Source: Sphaerobacter sp. | GTDB taxonomy: Bacteria; Chloroflexota; Chloroflexia; Thermomicrobiales; Thermomicrobiaceae | Length of the DNA: 45,519 bases | Reading direction: 5' to 3' | Assembly (NCBI RefSeq): GCF_019683595.1 | Contig: NZ_JADGHZ010000009.1 | Coordinates: forward strand, 1-45,519 | Part shown: one piece after another, positions 33,282 through 42,015 of the stretch | How positions within the stretch are numbered: the first letter of the stretch is position 1 | Layout: every line of letters starts with the position of its first letter | Notes under the pieces: model-generated | What the model saw: only the letters and a program-made list of their open reading frames with translations | What the model was told of the DNA's origin: nothing | Database searches by the model: none | Position numbers and translations under genes: made by a program

Positions 33282-34418
33282 TTATCCGTCGAGAAGGCGC
33301 CGACCGCCGGTGTACCGTGCGACGGCGTCCCAATCCAGCTCGATGCCGAGGCCCGGCGTGTCGGGAATCGGGAGCATGCCGTCCGCGTCGAGCTGCCAGC
33401 GATCGGCGACGATCTCATCGATATAGGCTGAGCCAGTCTTGTATTCGACGAGAGTGGTGTCCGCGAGGGCGCTCGCCAACTGCAAGTCGGCCGCGAGGCC
33501 GATCGCCGTGTTCCAGCCGTGTGGGATCAGCCGGACGCCAAGCTCTTGGGCGAAGAGCCCAATCCGCCGGGACTCGCTCAGCCCGCCCACCTTCGTGGCG
33601 TCTGGCTGGACCACATCGAGCGCGCCGGCCGTCAGCCAGGGGACGAAGCTTTGTCGCCGGGTGAGCACCTCCCCTGCTGCGATGGGAACCGTTGTTGCCT
33701 GGCGCAGGGCAACGTAGCTATCAGGGTCATCGGGGCCGAGCGGTTCTTCAAACCAGGCGACGTCGTAGCTCTCTAGCATCTCGGCCGTTCGGATCGCCCA
33801 TTTCAAGCCCGGTTTCCAGAAGGCATCGCTCCCACCGGCGTCGACCATCAAGAGGGCATCGGGGCCGACGGCGGTGCGGGCCGCCCGGACGATCGCCTCG
33901 TCGAGCTTGCTATCACGGCGACCGAATGGTCCCCAGCCGATCTTGAACGCACGAAACCCCTGCTCTTTGAGTTGCCCCAGATGTTCGGCGAGGCGCTCGG
34001 GTTCCTCCATCAACACCGAGGCGTAGGGTTGCACACGCGTCCGGTAGCGGCCGCCGAGCAGGCGACCCACCGGTTGCCCGGTGACTTTCCCCAGGATGTC
34101 CCACAGGGCGATGTCGATGCCGCTGATCGTATGGGTGATCGAACCGCCCCGACCGAGCCAGAACGTCGTCTGGTGCAGCTTTTCGGTAACGCGCTCCGGC
34201 TCCAAGGCGGATTCCCCCAGGCAGAGGGGGCGGAGTTCCGCCAAGGCGGCCTCGACGAGGGTATCGCTGGAGAACACGCTGCCCAGTCCGGTGACCCCCT
34301 CATCGGTCGTGACCGCGATGAGCGTGTGGAGGCAATCGTCGGGGCCAACCTCGTAGGTCCAACCACTCTCTGGGGTGGCACCTCGGAGCCCGACCGCACG
34401 AATGTCCCGAATCTTCAT
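33282..34418 (-). CDS. Enolase-superfamily (mandelate racemase-like) enzyme
   Basis: Abstracts a proton alpha to a carboxylate, typically a sugar-acid dehydratase or racemase. 378 residues from the ATG at 34418 (GAGGGGG upstream). Metal ligands Asp193 (MVDAGG), Glu224 (WFEEPL) and Glu250 (AAGE); Asp273 and His300 (QPDATKVGG, IPHGWNTAIG) form the usual Asp-His pair. On the other side the KxK motif reads FKIGWGPFG, so only Lys159 of the two lysines is present. N-terminal capping domain complete. It follows creatininase 2 by 52 bp and is probably transcribed with it. Dehydration of a 2-hydroxy acid to a 2-oxo acid would fit the dehydrogenases in the island (inference). Confidence 0.92.
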   Translation of the reverse strand: MKIRDIRAVGLRGATPESGWTYEVGPDDCLHTLIAVTTDEGVTGLGSVFSSDTLVEAALAELRPLCLGESALEPERVTEKLHQTTFWLGRGGSITHTISGIDIALWDILGKVTGQPVGRLLGGRYRTRVQPYASVLMEEPERLAEHLGQLKEQGFRAFKIGWGPFGRRDSKLDEAIVRAARTAVGPDALLMVDAGGSDAFWKPGLKWAIRTAEMLESYDVAWFEEPLGPDDPDSYVALRQATTVPIAAGEVLTRRQSFVPWLTAGALDVVQPDATKVGGLSESRRIGLFAQELGVRLIPHGWNTAIGLAADLQLASALADTTLVEYKTGSAYIDEIVADRWQLDADGMLPIPDTPGLGIELDWDAVARYTGGRRLLDG

Positions 34419-34470
34419 GTGGCCCCCTCTCACACCGTGCACGGCGTCGGCGGTGTGCACCCCGCGTTGA

Positions 34471-35292
34471 CTACCATCGAATGTGTCCTTGTACCTCGCC
34501 GAGGTGCTGGTCGCGCCGCTCATTGATCGGCCACTGCCGCAACTCGTCGACGATGCCGATGAGCTTCGTGACCGCTGCCTCGAAGATGACCTGTCCCTTC
34601 TCCGCCGTCGCCGCCGTGGCATCGCCATGGACCCCGAGGGTCGTCCACCGGCTCCAATAGTCGTTGAAGCGCACAGGGTAGTTCGCGGTGCTGTCCGAAC
34701 TCATATAGGTGCCCATGACGTCGTTGTCGGCGCCAGCCAGCTCCATCCGCACCCGTTCGGGCGCGAGATGAAGGTAGAGGGACGTTTCGAACTCGTCGGC
34801 GTGGGCGACGACCGGCGTCTCCTGTACTTCGGCGAAGGCGTCGAGGGCGAGCGTGATGTAGTGGACCGCCGCGCAGAGCGAGCGCGTCTCCAGGGTAATC
34901 TTCCGCGCCACGATGTCGATCAAGGGCACATTCGACCCGTGCCCATTGACGATCAGCATCTTCTCGAAGCCGTGGTAGGCCACGCTCTTCAGAACGTTGA
35001 CGCAGAACGCGATGAAGGTTTCGGGTTCGATGTGGATCGTCCCGGGGAAATCGATGTGGTGGAGGTTCAGGCCGTAGGGGATGGGTGGCAGGACGAGCAC
35101 GCGATCGGCAGCGCGGCGACCGACCTCAAGGCAGATGGATTCGGCCAGGAAGAGATCGACGTCGAGGGGGAGGTGCCGCCCATGCTGTTCCGTCGACCCG
35201 GTCGGCAGGATGACCACTTTCTTCATTGCGATCGCGTCGTTCATCTCGGGCCAGGTGAGCCGGTTGTACCGGTATTCGGTCGTTGCGGACAT
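34471..35292 (-). CDS. Creatininase-family amidohydrolase 2
   Basis: 273 residues from the ATG at 35292, with GGGAGGAGG upstream. Metal motif GSTEQHGRHLPLDVD (Glu35, His37, Asp46), HHIDFPGTIHI, LIVNGHGSNVPLID and HADEFETSLYL. It keeps the classic TEQHG, where the paralogue at 32343 has IEDHG, so the two copies probably differ in substrate or form a mixed oligomer. First gene of a minus-strand pair with the enolase-family gene, driven by a promoter whose -35 overlaps that of the divergent transporter operon. Confidence 0.92.
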   Translation of the reverse strand: MSATTEYRYNRLTWPEMNDAIAMKKVVILPTGSTEQHGRHLPLDVDLFLAESICLEVGRRAADRVLVLPPIPYGLNLHHIDFPGTIHIEPETFIAFCVNVLKSVAYHGFEKMLIVNGHGSNVPLIDIVARKITLETRSLCAAVHYITLALDAFAEVQETPVVAHADEFETSLYLHLAPERVRMELAGADNDVMGTYMSSDSTANYPVRFNDYWSRWTTLGVHGDATAATAEKGQVIFEAAVTKLIGIVDELRQWPINERRDQHLGEVQGHIRW

Positions 35293-35439
35293 CGCGTCGA
35301 TCCTCCTCCCGCCGCTCGGGTCCGCCACCAGGGCAGATTCGACCGGCCGAAAAGACGACGGTCGTCACCGGAACGGTGTGTCACCGCCGCTTGTGCGATT
35401 CCGCCGATTGCGGAGCCTCAGGGGTTCATGAATGGTTGA

Positions 35440-35468
35440 ATGATACCGAAGATTTGGGTTATTGACAA
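35440..35468 (-). promoter_or_regulatory. Promoter of the creatininase 2 / enolase-family pair
   Basis: Minus strand TTGTCA (35463-35468), 17-base spacer, TATCAT (35440-35445), five of six matches in each hexamer. Its -35 shares five bases with the -35 of the opposite promoter. A TTCATGAA palindrome lies next to the -10 at 35425-35432. Confidence 0.6.
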
Positions 35469-35490
35469 CGAATTGGCCGGACCTTATACT
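35462..35490 (+). promoter_or_regulatory. Near-consensus promoter of the island transporter operon
   Basis: TTGACA (35462-35467), 17-base spacer, TATACT (35485-35490). The hexamers and spacing are identical to those of the other solute-binding gene's promoter at 10428-10456. Leader of about 78 nt to the ATG at 35575. Confidence 0.72.
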
Positions 35491-35574
35491 GGATCCTAAC
35501 GTCTCACAAACCAATACGTACCGTCCGTTCGGCTCATCCGGACGATAGGGTGATGAGTTCGCGGAGGAGGAGTC

Positions 35575-37281
35575 ATGGCTGGGGTGCCTGACCGCAGACT
35601 GGACGACCGGCGTTTTCCGCGACGGACGATGCTCAAGGGCGGACTCCTGGTGCTCAGTGGCGGGATCACAGGCGGCCTCCTGGCTGCCTGTGGGCAAAGT
35701 CCGAGCCAGGCCCAGCCGACCGCGACCACCGCTGACTCAACCTCCTCCGGCACGACACCTGCCGCCGCCACCCAACCCGCAAGTGGCTCATCATCCGCGT
35801 CGCCGACGGCGAGCGGGTCCGCGACGGGAGCCGGGGAGCCGAAACCGGGCGGGATCCTGCAGGGGGCGTTTGAGCTCGATCCTCTGAGCCTCGACCCCCA
35901 CACGAACTCGAATTTCTCGTCCCTCCAGGGCTTCGAACATTGCTATGAGAGCCTGACGACGTACGACGAGGAGATGAACGTCATCCCTGCGCTTGCCGAG
36001 CAATGGGAGATCGCGGAGGACGGCCTGACCTACACGTTCACCTTGCGCCCCGACGTGAAGTTCCATAACGGGAAGACGATGACCGGGGATGACGTCAAGT
36101 ACAGCATTGAGCGTGTCCTCAACCCAGAAACGGCCTCGCCCTGGCGGAGCTGGCTCTCCGCGATCAACGAGATCACCGTCGTGGAGCCGCTGCTGGTTGA
36201 GATGAAGCTCAGCGAACCATACCCGGATCTTCTCAGTTCGTTCGCCGCGATGCGGGCGTCCGCGATCATTCCCGAGGGCCTGGCGGAGGAAGTCAACCTG
36301 CAGACCACGGCAGTGGGGACCGGGCCGTTCAAGCTCGTCGAGTATGTGCCGCAGGATCACATCACCTATGAACGCTTCGACGAGTATTGGGGCCAGCCCC
36401 TCCCCTACCTGGACGGGATGGTCTTCAAGATCTTGAGCGAAGAGAACGTGCGGCTGGCCGCGCTGCAGGCGGGGCAGATCAAGTATGCGGCGATCAGTGC
36501 CCAGGGCGCGGAACAGCTCAAGAACGCGAGCAACATTCAGGTGCTGCAGAGTCCGTATGCCTGGGTGGATCTAACCTATGTCAATGTTTCCCGCCCGCCA
36601 CTGAATGATGCGCGTGTTCGCCGCGCGATGCGCATGGCGGTCAATACGAACGAGATGATCCAGAAGGGCGTCTTCGGCGCCGGTGTCCCCTCCGGCCCCG
36701 TGCCCACCGGCTACGGTGACTGGTACCTGGATCCTGAGTCGCTTCCCTACCTCGAACCAGACATCGAAGGCGCGAAGGCGCTGCTCGCCGAGGCCGGCTA
36801 TGCCGGCGAACGGCTGGTGATCAACTGTTCCCCGCAGTATCCCGATTTCGTCGCCAACGCGGTGGTGATGCAACAGGCCTTCCAGGCCATTGGGATGAAC
36901 GTCGAGATCAACCAGATGGAGTGGGGCGCGCAGAACGCGGCCTATAACGCCAAGGATTATGACCTCAGCAACTCGGCGAACACCTTCCGCCCCGGCCCCG
37001 ATGGTTACATCTACGCCTACTTCCACACCGACGGGAACCTCAACTCGGGCTATTCCAATCCCGAGCTGGACACCCTCATCGAACAGGCTCGGTCGACCAG
37101 CGACCACGACGAGCGCGTGAGACTCTACACCCAGATTCAGCAAATGCTGCTCGAGGAAAGCCCCGACTTCTGGTGGTATGTCAAGTACAACATCGAGGCG
37201 GTGGCGAACGACCTCCAAGGGTACGTGCAGTCGTTCACGGGGCGCCGGATGTTCCTCAAACAAGCCTGGCTCAACGAGTAG
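35575..37281 (+). CDS. Solute-binding lipoprotein, family 5 (DppA-like), Tat-type signal
   Basis: Binds the substrate of the second peptide-type importer. 568 residues: twin-arginine motif RRTMLK (16-21), hydrophobic stretch, lipobox LAAC with Cys39, a Ser/Thr/Ala-rich linker to about 88, then the family 5 fold with LDPHTNSNFSS, LRPDVKFHNGKTMTGDDVKYS, and VRRAMRMAVNTNEMI. ATG with GGAGGAGG upstream. The Tat-type signal differs from the Sec-like signal of the other copy at 8547. First gene of a plus-strand operon (binding protein, two permeases, hydroxyacid dehydrogenase, ThDP enzyme, Ldh2 dehydrogenase). Confidence 0.94.
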   Translation: MAGVPDRRLDDRRFPRRTMLKGGLLVLSGGITGGLLAACGQSPSQAQPTATTADSTSSGTTPAAATQPASGSSSASPTASGSATGAGEPKPGGILQGAFELDPLSLDPHTNSNFSSLQGFEHCYESLTTYDEEMNVIPALAEQWEIAEDGLTYTFTLRPDVKFHNGKTMTGDDVKYSIERVLNPETASPWRSWLSAINEITVVEPLLVEMKLSEPYPDLLSSFAAMRASAIIPEGLAEEVNLQTTAVGTGPFKLVEYVPQDHITYERFDEYWGQPLPYLDGMVFKILSEENVRLAALQAGQIKYAAISAQGAEQLKNASNIQVLQSPYAWVDLTYVNVSRPPLNDARVRRAMRMAVNTNEMIQKGVFGAGVPSGPVPTGYGDWYLDPESLPYLEPDIEGAKALLAEAGYAGERLVINCSPQYPDFVANAVVMQQAFQAIGMNVEINQMEWGAQNAAYNAKDYDLSNSANTFRPGPDGYIYAYFHTDGNLNSGYSNPELDTLIEQARSTSDHDERVRLYTQIQQMLLEESPDFWWYVKYNIEAVANDLQGYVQSFTGRRMFLKQAWLNE

Positions 37282-37322
37282 GCGAAGACGATCCCTTCAG
37301 AGTGAGGGGAGACGAAGCGCGA

Positions 37323-38270
37323 ATGCATCACGTGATCCGGCGCCTGGTCGCGACGATCGTGACGTTGTTCGGTGTCTCCATCTTGATCTTCGGCCTGGTG
37401 CGCCTGCTCCCGGGGGACATCGCCACCATCATCGCGGGTTCGGAAGGGCAACTCTCTGCCGAGCAGCGGGAAGCCGTCCTGCGAGAATTCGGACTGGATC
37501 GGTCCCTGCCGGTTCAGTACGGCCTGTGGATCTGGAATATGGTGCAGGGGAACTTTGGCTGGTCCTTCCGGAACGGCGAGCCGGTGGCCACGTTGCTCTT
37601 CTCGCGCCTGCCCCTGACCATTGAGCTGGCCGTCCTCTCGGTGGCGCTTTCCTCGGTGTTCGGCCTGATCTTCGGAGTCATCGCGAGCATCAGCCAGCGG
37701 AAAGGCGTAAAGCTCGGCACGCAAGTGTTCGGATTGCTCGGGCTCTCCGTGCCCGACTTCTGGATCGGGGTGCTGTTGATCATTGCGGCCTCGCAGATCT
37801 TCCACTGGCTGCCGCCACTCACCTACGCCACGCTCTGGAAGCAACCCTTGGCGAATCTGCAGCAGATGGTCTTGCCCGTGCTCGCCCTCTCGTTCGGGCT
37901 GGGGGCGGTGACCATGCGCATGACGCGTTCGTCCATGCTCGAGGTTCTGGGTGAGGAGTTCGTCAAGGTGGGGCGGGCCAAAGGGCTTTCCGAATCGGCC
38001 ATTCTCCTCCGCTATGCCCTTCGCAACGCCTTCATCCCGATCGTGACCATCCTCGGGTTGCAGATGGGGGTGCTCTTGGGGGGCGTGGTGATTATCGAGC
38101 AAGTCTTCGGTCTGCCGGGACTCGGTTGGACGCTGCTCAACGGGGTCTATCAGCGCGACTATCCGGTGGTGCAAGGGGCGGTGATGTTGTTCGCCGTCGG
38201 CTTCGCGTTGGTCAACCTGCTCGTCGATATCGTCTACACCTACCTCGATCCGAGGATCCGACATGTTTGA
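37323..38270 (+). CDS. ABC transporter permease (DppB-like)
   Basis: 315 residues from the ATG at 37323; an open frame continues upstream but only overlaps the binding-protein gene. Starts MHHVIRRLVATIVTLFGVSI, then PVQYGLWIWNMVQGNFGWS, about six helices, the coupling loop KVGRAKGLSESAILLRYALR and IIEQVFGLPGLGWTLLNGV. GGGGAG lies about 11 bases before the start. It follows the binding protein by 41 bp and overlaps the next permease gene by 8 bp. Confidence 0.93.
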   Translation: MHHVIRRLVATIVTLFGVSILIFGLVRLLPGDIATIIAGSEGQLSAEQREAVLREFGLDRSLPVQYGLWIWNMVQGNFGWSFRNGEPVATLLFSRLPLTIELAVLSVALSSVFGLIFGVIASISQRKGVKLGTQVFGLLGLSVPDFWIGVLLIIAASQIFHWLPPLTYATLWKQPLANLQQMVLPVLALSFGLGAVTMRMTRSSMLEVLGEEFVKVGRAKGLSESAILLRYALRNAFIPIVTILGLQMGVLLGGVVIIEQVFGLPGLGWTLLNGVYQRDYPVVQGAVMLFAVGFALVNLLVDIVYTYLDPRIRHV

Positions 38271-39159
38271 TGGAGTGGCCCAGAGCAAGCCCATCGTCAT
38301 TCATGAGCCAACGGCCCGCCGGCGGACGCTGGCCCAGTGGGGCCGGGCCGTCCGGCAGAGTCCGGCAACGATGATCGGGGCGGTGCTGGTGATCGGCCTG
38401 GTGCTGGTGGCGCTCGCCGCGCCGTTGATCGCGCCGTACCCACCGGCTGCACAGATCGACCTGCCCCTGCTCCGTCCGGGCCAGGGCTACTGGCTGGGGA
38501 CCGACGAGTTCGGGCGCGATGAGCTGAGCCGCCTGGTGTATGGCGCCCGCGTCTCGCTCTACGTCGGCTTCCTCTCGGTCACGATCGCGTTGGCGCTGGG
38601 CGCGACCTCCGGCATCGTCGCCGGCTACTACGGCGGGCACATCGACAATGTGATCATGCGCCTGATGGATGTCCTCTTTTCGCTCCCGGCGATCGTCCTC
38701 GCGATCGCCATCACCGCGATCCTGGGGCCCAGCCTGACGAACGCGCTCATCGCGATTGGGCTCGTGTATGCGCCGCGGTTCGCCCGCGTCACCCGCGGTC
38801 CGACGTTGACCGTGGCACAGTTGCCCTACATCGAAGCCGCTCGCACGATCGGGGTATCGAACCGCACGATCATGCTGCGCCACGTGCTGCCGAACATCTC
38901 AGCCCCGCTCATCGTGCAAATCACGATCTCGCTCTCGACGGCGATCCTGACCGAGGCCGCATTGAGTTTTCTCGGTCTCGGAACCCAGCCGCCGACTCCC
39001 TCGTGGGGACTAATGCTGAGCACCGCTCGCCAATACATGCTGCTTGACGCCTGGATTGCAGTGCTGCCGGGCGCGGCGATCGCACTCGCTGTGCTCGGAT
39101 TCAATCTACTCGGTGACGGTCTGCGCGACATCCTCGACCCGCGCATCCGGACACTCTGA
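38263..39159 (+). CDS. ABC transporter permease (DppC-like)
   Basis: 298 residues, second permease of the island importer. After a polar N-terminus: SPATMIGAVLVIGLVLVAL, WLGTDEFGRDELSRLVYGAR, coupling loop YIEAARTIGVSNRTIMLRHV and the closing SFLGLGTQPPTPSWGLML and LLGDGLRDILDPR. Start ATG inside the end of the preceding gene (8 bp overlap) with AGGA just upstream, so translation is coupled. No ATPase gene follows; the next genes are metabolic enzymes. Confidence 0.93.
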   Translation: MFDGVAQSKPIVIHEPTARRRTLAQWGRAVRQSPATMIGAVLVIGLVLVALAAPLIAPYPPAAQIDLPLLRPGQGYWLGTDEFGRDELSRLVYGARVSLYVGFLSVTIALALGATSGIVAGYYGGHIDNVIMRLMDVLFSLPAIVLAIAITAILGPSLTNALIAIGLVYAPRFARVTRGPTLTVAQLPYIEAARTIGVSNRTIMLRHVLPNISAPLIVQITISLSTAILTEAALSFLGLGTQPPTPSWGLMLSTARQYMLLDAWIAVLPGAAIALAVLGFNLLGDGLRDILDPRIRTL

Positions 39160-39234
39160 CGCCAACAGTCGCAGCCGGATGCGCGCATCGATTGGCAGCG
39201 GCCGGACACGGGCCGCCGAGAGGAGCATCAGGTT

Positions 39235-40233
39235 ATGTCGTTCCGCATCATCCGCACGACCGTGTTCCCCCACGCGCCCGAATCGACCCTGCCTGAGGAG
39301 CGCCATATTCTGGGGGATGTCGATGCCGAGGTCGTGCCCGTGACGGTGCAGAGCCCGGACGAGCTCGCCGAGGCGGCACGGGGCGCCGATGGAGTCATCA
39401 CCAGCAACGTTCCCGTGACCGAAGCGGTGATCAACGCGATGAACCCGTGCCGCGGCATCGTCACGGCCAGCGTGGGCTTCGACCACATTGATCTCGAGAC
39501 GGCCACCGCGCGTGGCATTCCGGTCGCCCATGTCCCCGACTTTTGCTCTCGTGAGGTCGCCGATCACACAATCGGGCTATTGCTCGCCTGTGTGCGCAAG
39601 ATCACCGAGCTCAACAATGCCCTGCACGCTGGTATCTGGGATCGAACCGCCCTCTCGCCGATGATGCCGATCTATGGAAAAACGCTGGGGCTGATCGGTC
39701 TGGGACGCATCGGCCGAGAGGTAGCCCGCCGCGCAGCCGCGTTCGACCTCCGCCTCATCGCACATGACCCGTATGTCTCGCAAGAGGTAGCGGACCGATA
39801 CGGGGTCGAACTCGTGTCGTTGGAGCAGCTCCTTCGCGAGAGTCACTTCGTCTCGATCCATACCCCGCTCACCCCTGAGACACGTCATCTCCTGAGTGAC
39901 CCACAGTTCGCGCTGATGAAGGAGAGTGCGCTGGTCTTCAACACCGCCCGTGGGCCGGTGATTGATGAAGCTGCCTTGATTCGTGCCCTGGAATCGGGCC
40001 GGATCGCCGGTGCGGGCCTGGACGTCTTCGAGCAGGAGCCGGTCGCGCCCGATAACCCGCTCTTGGGTATGGCGAATGTGGTGGTGACGCCCCATGCGGG
40101 TGGGTATTCCGAGGAGTCGATCCGGACGGTCCGGCGCCTGGCCGCGGAGGAAATGGCCCGCATGCTCCGTGGCCAGCAGCCACGCAATTTGGTCAATCGG
40201 GAGCTCATTGCGCGCTGGCAGACCGCTGGGTAG
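39235..40233 (+). CDS. D-2-hydroxyacid dehydrogenase, NAD-dependent
   Basis: Interconverts a D-2-hydroxy acid and a 2-oxo acid; family of phosphoglycerate and C-terminal-binding-protein-like dehydrogenases. 332 residues, with no ACT domain, so not a regulated SerA. GLGRIG at 155-160 and Asp178 (HDPY) indicate NAD preference; the catalytic triad is Arg239 (NTARGPVID), Glu268 (FEQEP) and His287 (TPHAGG). ATG with AGGAG upstream. The leader GAGAGGAGCATCAG is almost the same as that before the ThDP gene (GAGAGGAGCACCAG). It may act on the same 2-oxo acid as the Ldh2 enzyme downstream but with opposite stereochemistry (inference). Confidence 0.92.
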   Translation: MSFRIIRTTVFPHAPESTLPEERHILGDVDAEVVPVTVQSPDELAEAARGADGVITSNVPVTEAVINAMNPCRGIVTASVGFDHIDLETATARGIPVAHVPDFCSREVADHTIGLLLACVRKITELNNALHAGIWDRTALSPMMPIYGKTLGLIGLGRIGREVARRAAAFDLRLIAHDPYVSQEVADRYGVELVSLEQLLRESHFVSIHTPLTPETRHLLSDPQFALMKESALVFNTARGPVIDEAALIRALESGRIAGAGLDVFEQEPVAPDNPLLGMANVVVTPHAGGYSEESIRTVRRLAAEEMARMLRGQQPRNLVNRELIARWQTAG

Positions 40234-40380
40234 CCGCCGCACGTGAACGAGCTGCGGAGGATCACGCATCTCTGCATCGCCGTTCACGGATTGCCGGCCG
40301 GGATGGCGCAGGATCCGGCCGGTGACCGGCTTCTCCGTCGTCCGTGATCTGTGCCACTGGCATCCTGAGAGGAGCACCAG

Positions 40381-41991
40381 ATGCAAATGTCCGGTGGGCA
40401 AGCGATTGTCGAGACCTTACGCGCGGGCGGCGTCGATACGGTCTTCGGCATCCCCGGTGTGCACAACCTGGCGATCTACGACGCCCTCTCCCGAACACCG
40501 GAGATAACCCACATCGTGTGTCGCCATGAACAGGGGGCTGGGTTTGCGGCCGATGGCTATGCCCGGACGTCGGGGAAGCCTGGCGTGTTCATTACCACCA
40601 CGGGGCCGGGTGCCACCAATGCGTTCACGGCGCTTGGCGAGGCCTGGAGTGAGTCATCCCCGGTCTTGCATCTCGCCTCTCAGTTGGCGACCAACCTCAT
40701 TGACGCCGAACGCGGGGTCGTCCATGAACTGGTCGATCAGACGGGAACCTTCCGCAACGTGACGCGGATCAATAAGAGCGTGCGCGAACTGGCGCGCGTG
40801 TCGCCCGCCGTCGCGGAAGCGCTGACGGCGATTCAAAGTGGTCGGCCGCGTCCCGCCTACCTCGACTTCCCAGAAGACATCTTGAATGCCGTCGATGACG
40901 TGACCGTGTGCTCACCCGCGGCCCCGGAGATCCCCGAACCGGATCCCGCACTCGTACGACGGGCCGCCGAGCGGCTCGGGCGGGCGCGTCGGCCGGTCAT
41001 TCTCGCGGGTGCGGGCGTCCATCGGTCCGGAGCGTGGGTAGAGCTCCTGCGGGTGGCGGAGGCGCTGCAGGCGCCGGTGTTCGAGACGGCGCCGGGACGC
41101 GGGGCGATTCCGAATGACCACCCCCTGTCGGTCGGCGGCCGTTGGACCGGTGATCCGCGGCTGAGCCGCTTCTTGAGCGATTCCGACGTGCTCCTGGCCG
41201 TTGGCACGCGGCTCGGTGGTGGTTCGACCGCCAACTGGACGCTGGAGCTCCCGCCGCTGATTCATCTCGACGTGGATCCGGACGTCATCAACCTGAACTA
41301 CCCGGCTGATGTGGCGATCGTCGGTGATGCGCGGGTGTCGCTCGGGCAGCTCTATGAGTCCCTCATGGATGGGGGCGCACGCTCCGATGGTCAGTGGGCG
41401 GCTACGGCCCGTGGGCTGGCTGAGCAGGTCGACGCCGAGATGCGCGCGGCGCATCCGATCGCGATGGGTGTGATTGATAGCCTGCGGGCAGCGTTGGATC
41501 GTGATGCCATCGTCACCAACGACAGCCTGATCCAGTACTGGACGGCCCGGCACTTCCCGGTTTACACGCCGCGCTCCTATCACATCCCGTGGATCTACGG
41601 CACGCTGGGAACCGCACTCCCCTTCGCGATCGGTGCCGCCGTCGCCGCGCCCGATCGGCAGGTCGTGGCCATCGGCGGTGACGGCGCGTTCATGTTCACC
41701 TGTGGTGAGCTGGCGACCGCCATCCAAGCCGGGGCGAACGTTGTCTGCGTCGTCTGCAACGACCAGGGCTACAACGCCATGCGTCGCTATCAACGGCTGC
41801 GCTACGGCGATCGAATCTTCGCCAGTGATCTGGTGACCCCCGATTTCGCGGCGCTCGCCGAGAGTTTCGGTGCGCTCGGCATCCGGCTGCAAGCACCCGA
41901 CGAGCTTGAGGCGGCGCTCCGCACCGCGCTCGCCGCCAAGCGGGTTGCGGTCATCGACCTCCCGCTCTCGCTCGACCTGCCCTGGCGTTAG
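40381..41991 (+). CDS. ThDP-dependent decarboxylase/ligase (acetolactate synthase-like)
   Basis: Thiamin-diphosphate enzyme acting on a 2-oxo acid, either decarboxylating it or joining it to an acceptor. 536 residues: catalytic Glu50 in CRHEQGAGFAADGYAR, the FITTTGPGATN segment, a central domain, and the ThDP site GDGAFMF (433-439) to Asn460 in VVCNDQGYN. Close to acetolactate synthase large subunit and benzoylformate decarboxylase-type proteins; there is no adjacent small subunit, so valine synthesis is unlikely. ATG with AGGAG six bases upstream. The 147 bp gap before it contains a CCGGCCGG repeat pair (40294-40301, 40315-40322) that could form a hairpin. Substrate not determinable. Confidence 0.9.
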   Translation: MQMSGGQAIVETLRAGGVDTVFGIPGVHNLAIYDALSRTPEITHIVCRHEQGAGFAADGYARTSGKPGVFITTTGPGATNAFTALGEAWSESSPVLHLASQLATNLIDAERGVVHELVDQTGTFRNVTRINKSVRELARVSPAVAEALTAIQSGRPRPAYLDFPEDILNAVDDVTVCSPAAPEIPEPDPALVRRAAERLGRARRPVILAGAGVHRSGAWVELLRVAEALQAPVFETAPGRGAIPNDHPLSVGGRWTGDPRLSRFLSDSDVLLAVGTRLGGGSTANWTLELPPLIHLDVDPDVINLNYPADVAIVGDARVSLGQLYESLMDGGARSDGQWAATARGLAEQVDAEMRAAHPIAMGVIDSLRAALDRDAIVTNDSLIQYWTARHFPVYTPRSYHIPWIYGTLGTALPFAIGAAVAAPDRQVVAIGGDGAFMFTCGELATAIQAGANVVCVVCNDQGYNAMRRYQRLRYGDRIFASDLVTPDFAALAESFGALGIRLQAPDELEAALRTALAAKRVAVIDLPLSLDLPWR

Positions 41992-42015
41992 ATAGGGGTC
42001 AGAACGGAGAGACGC

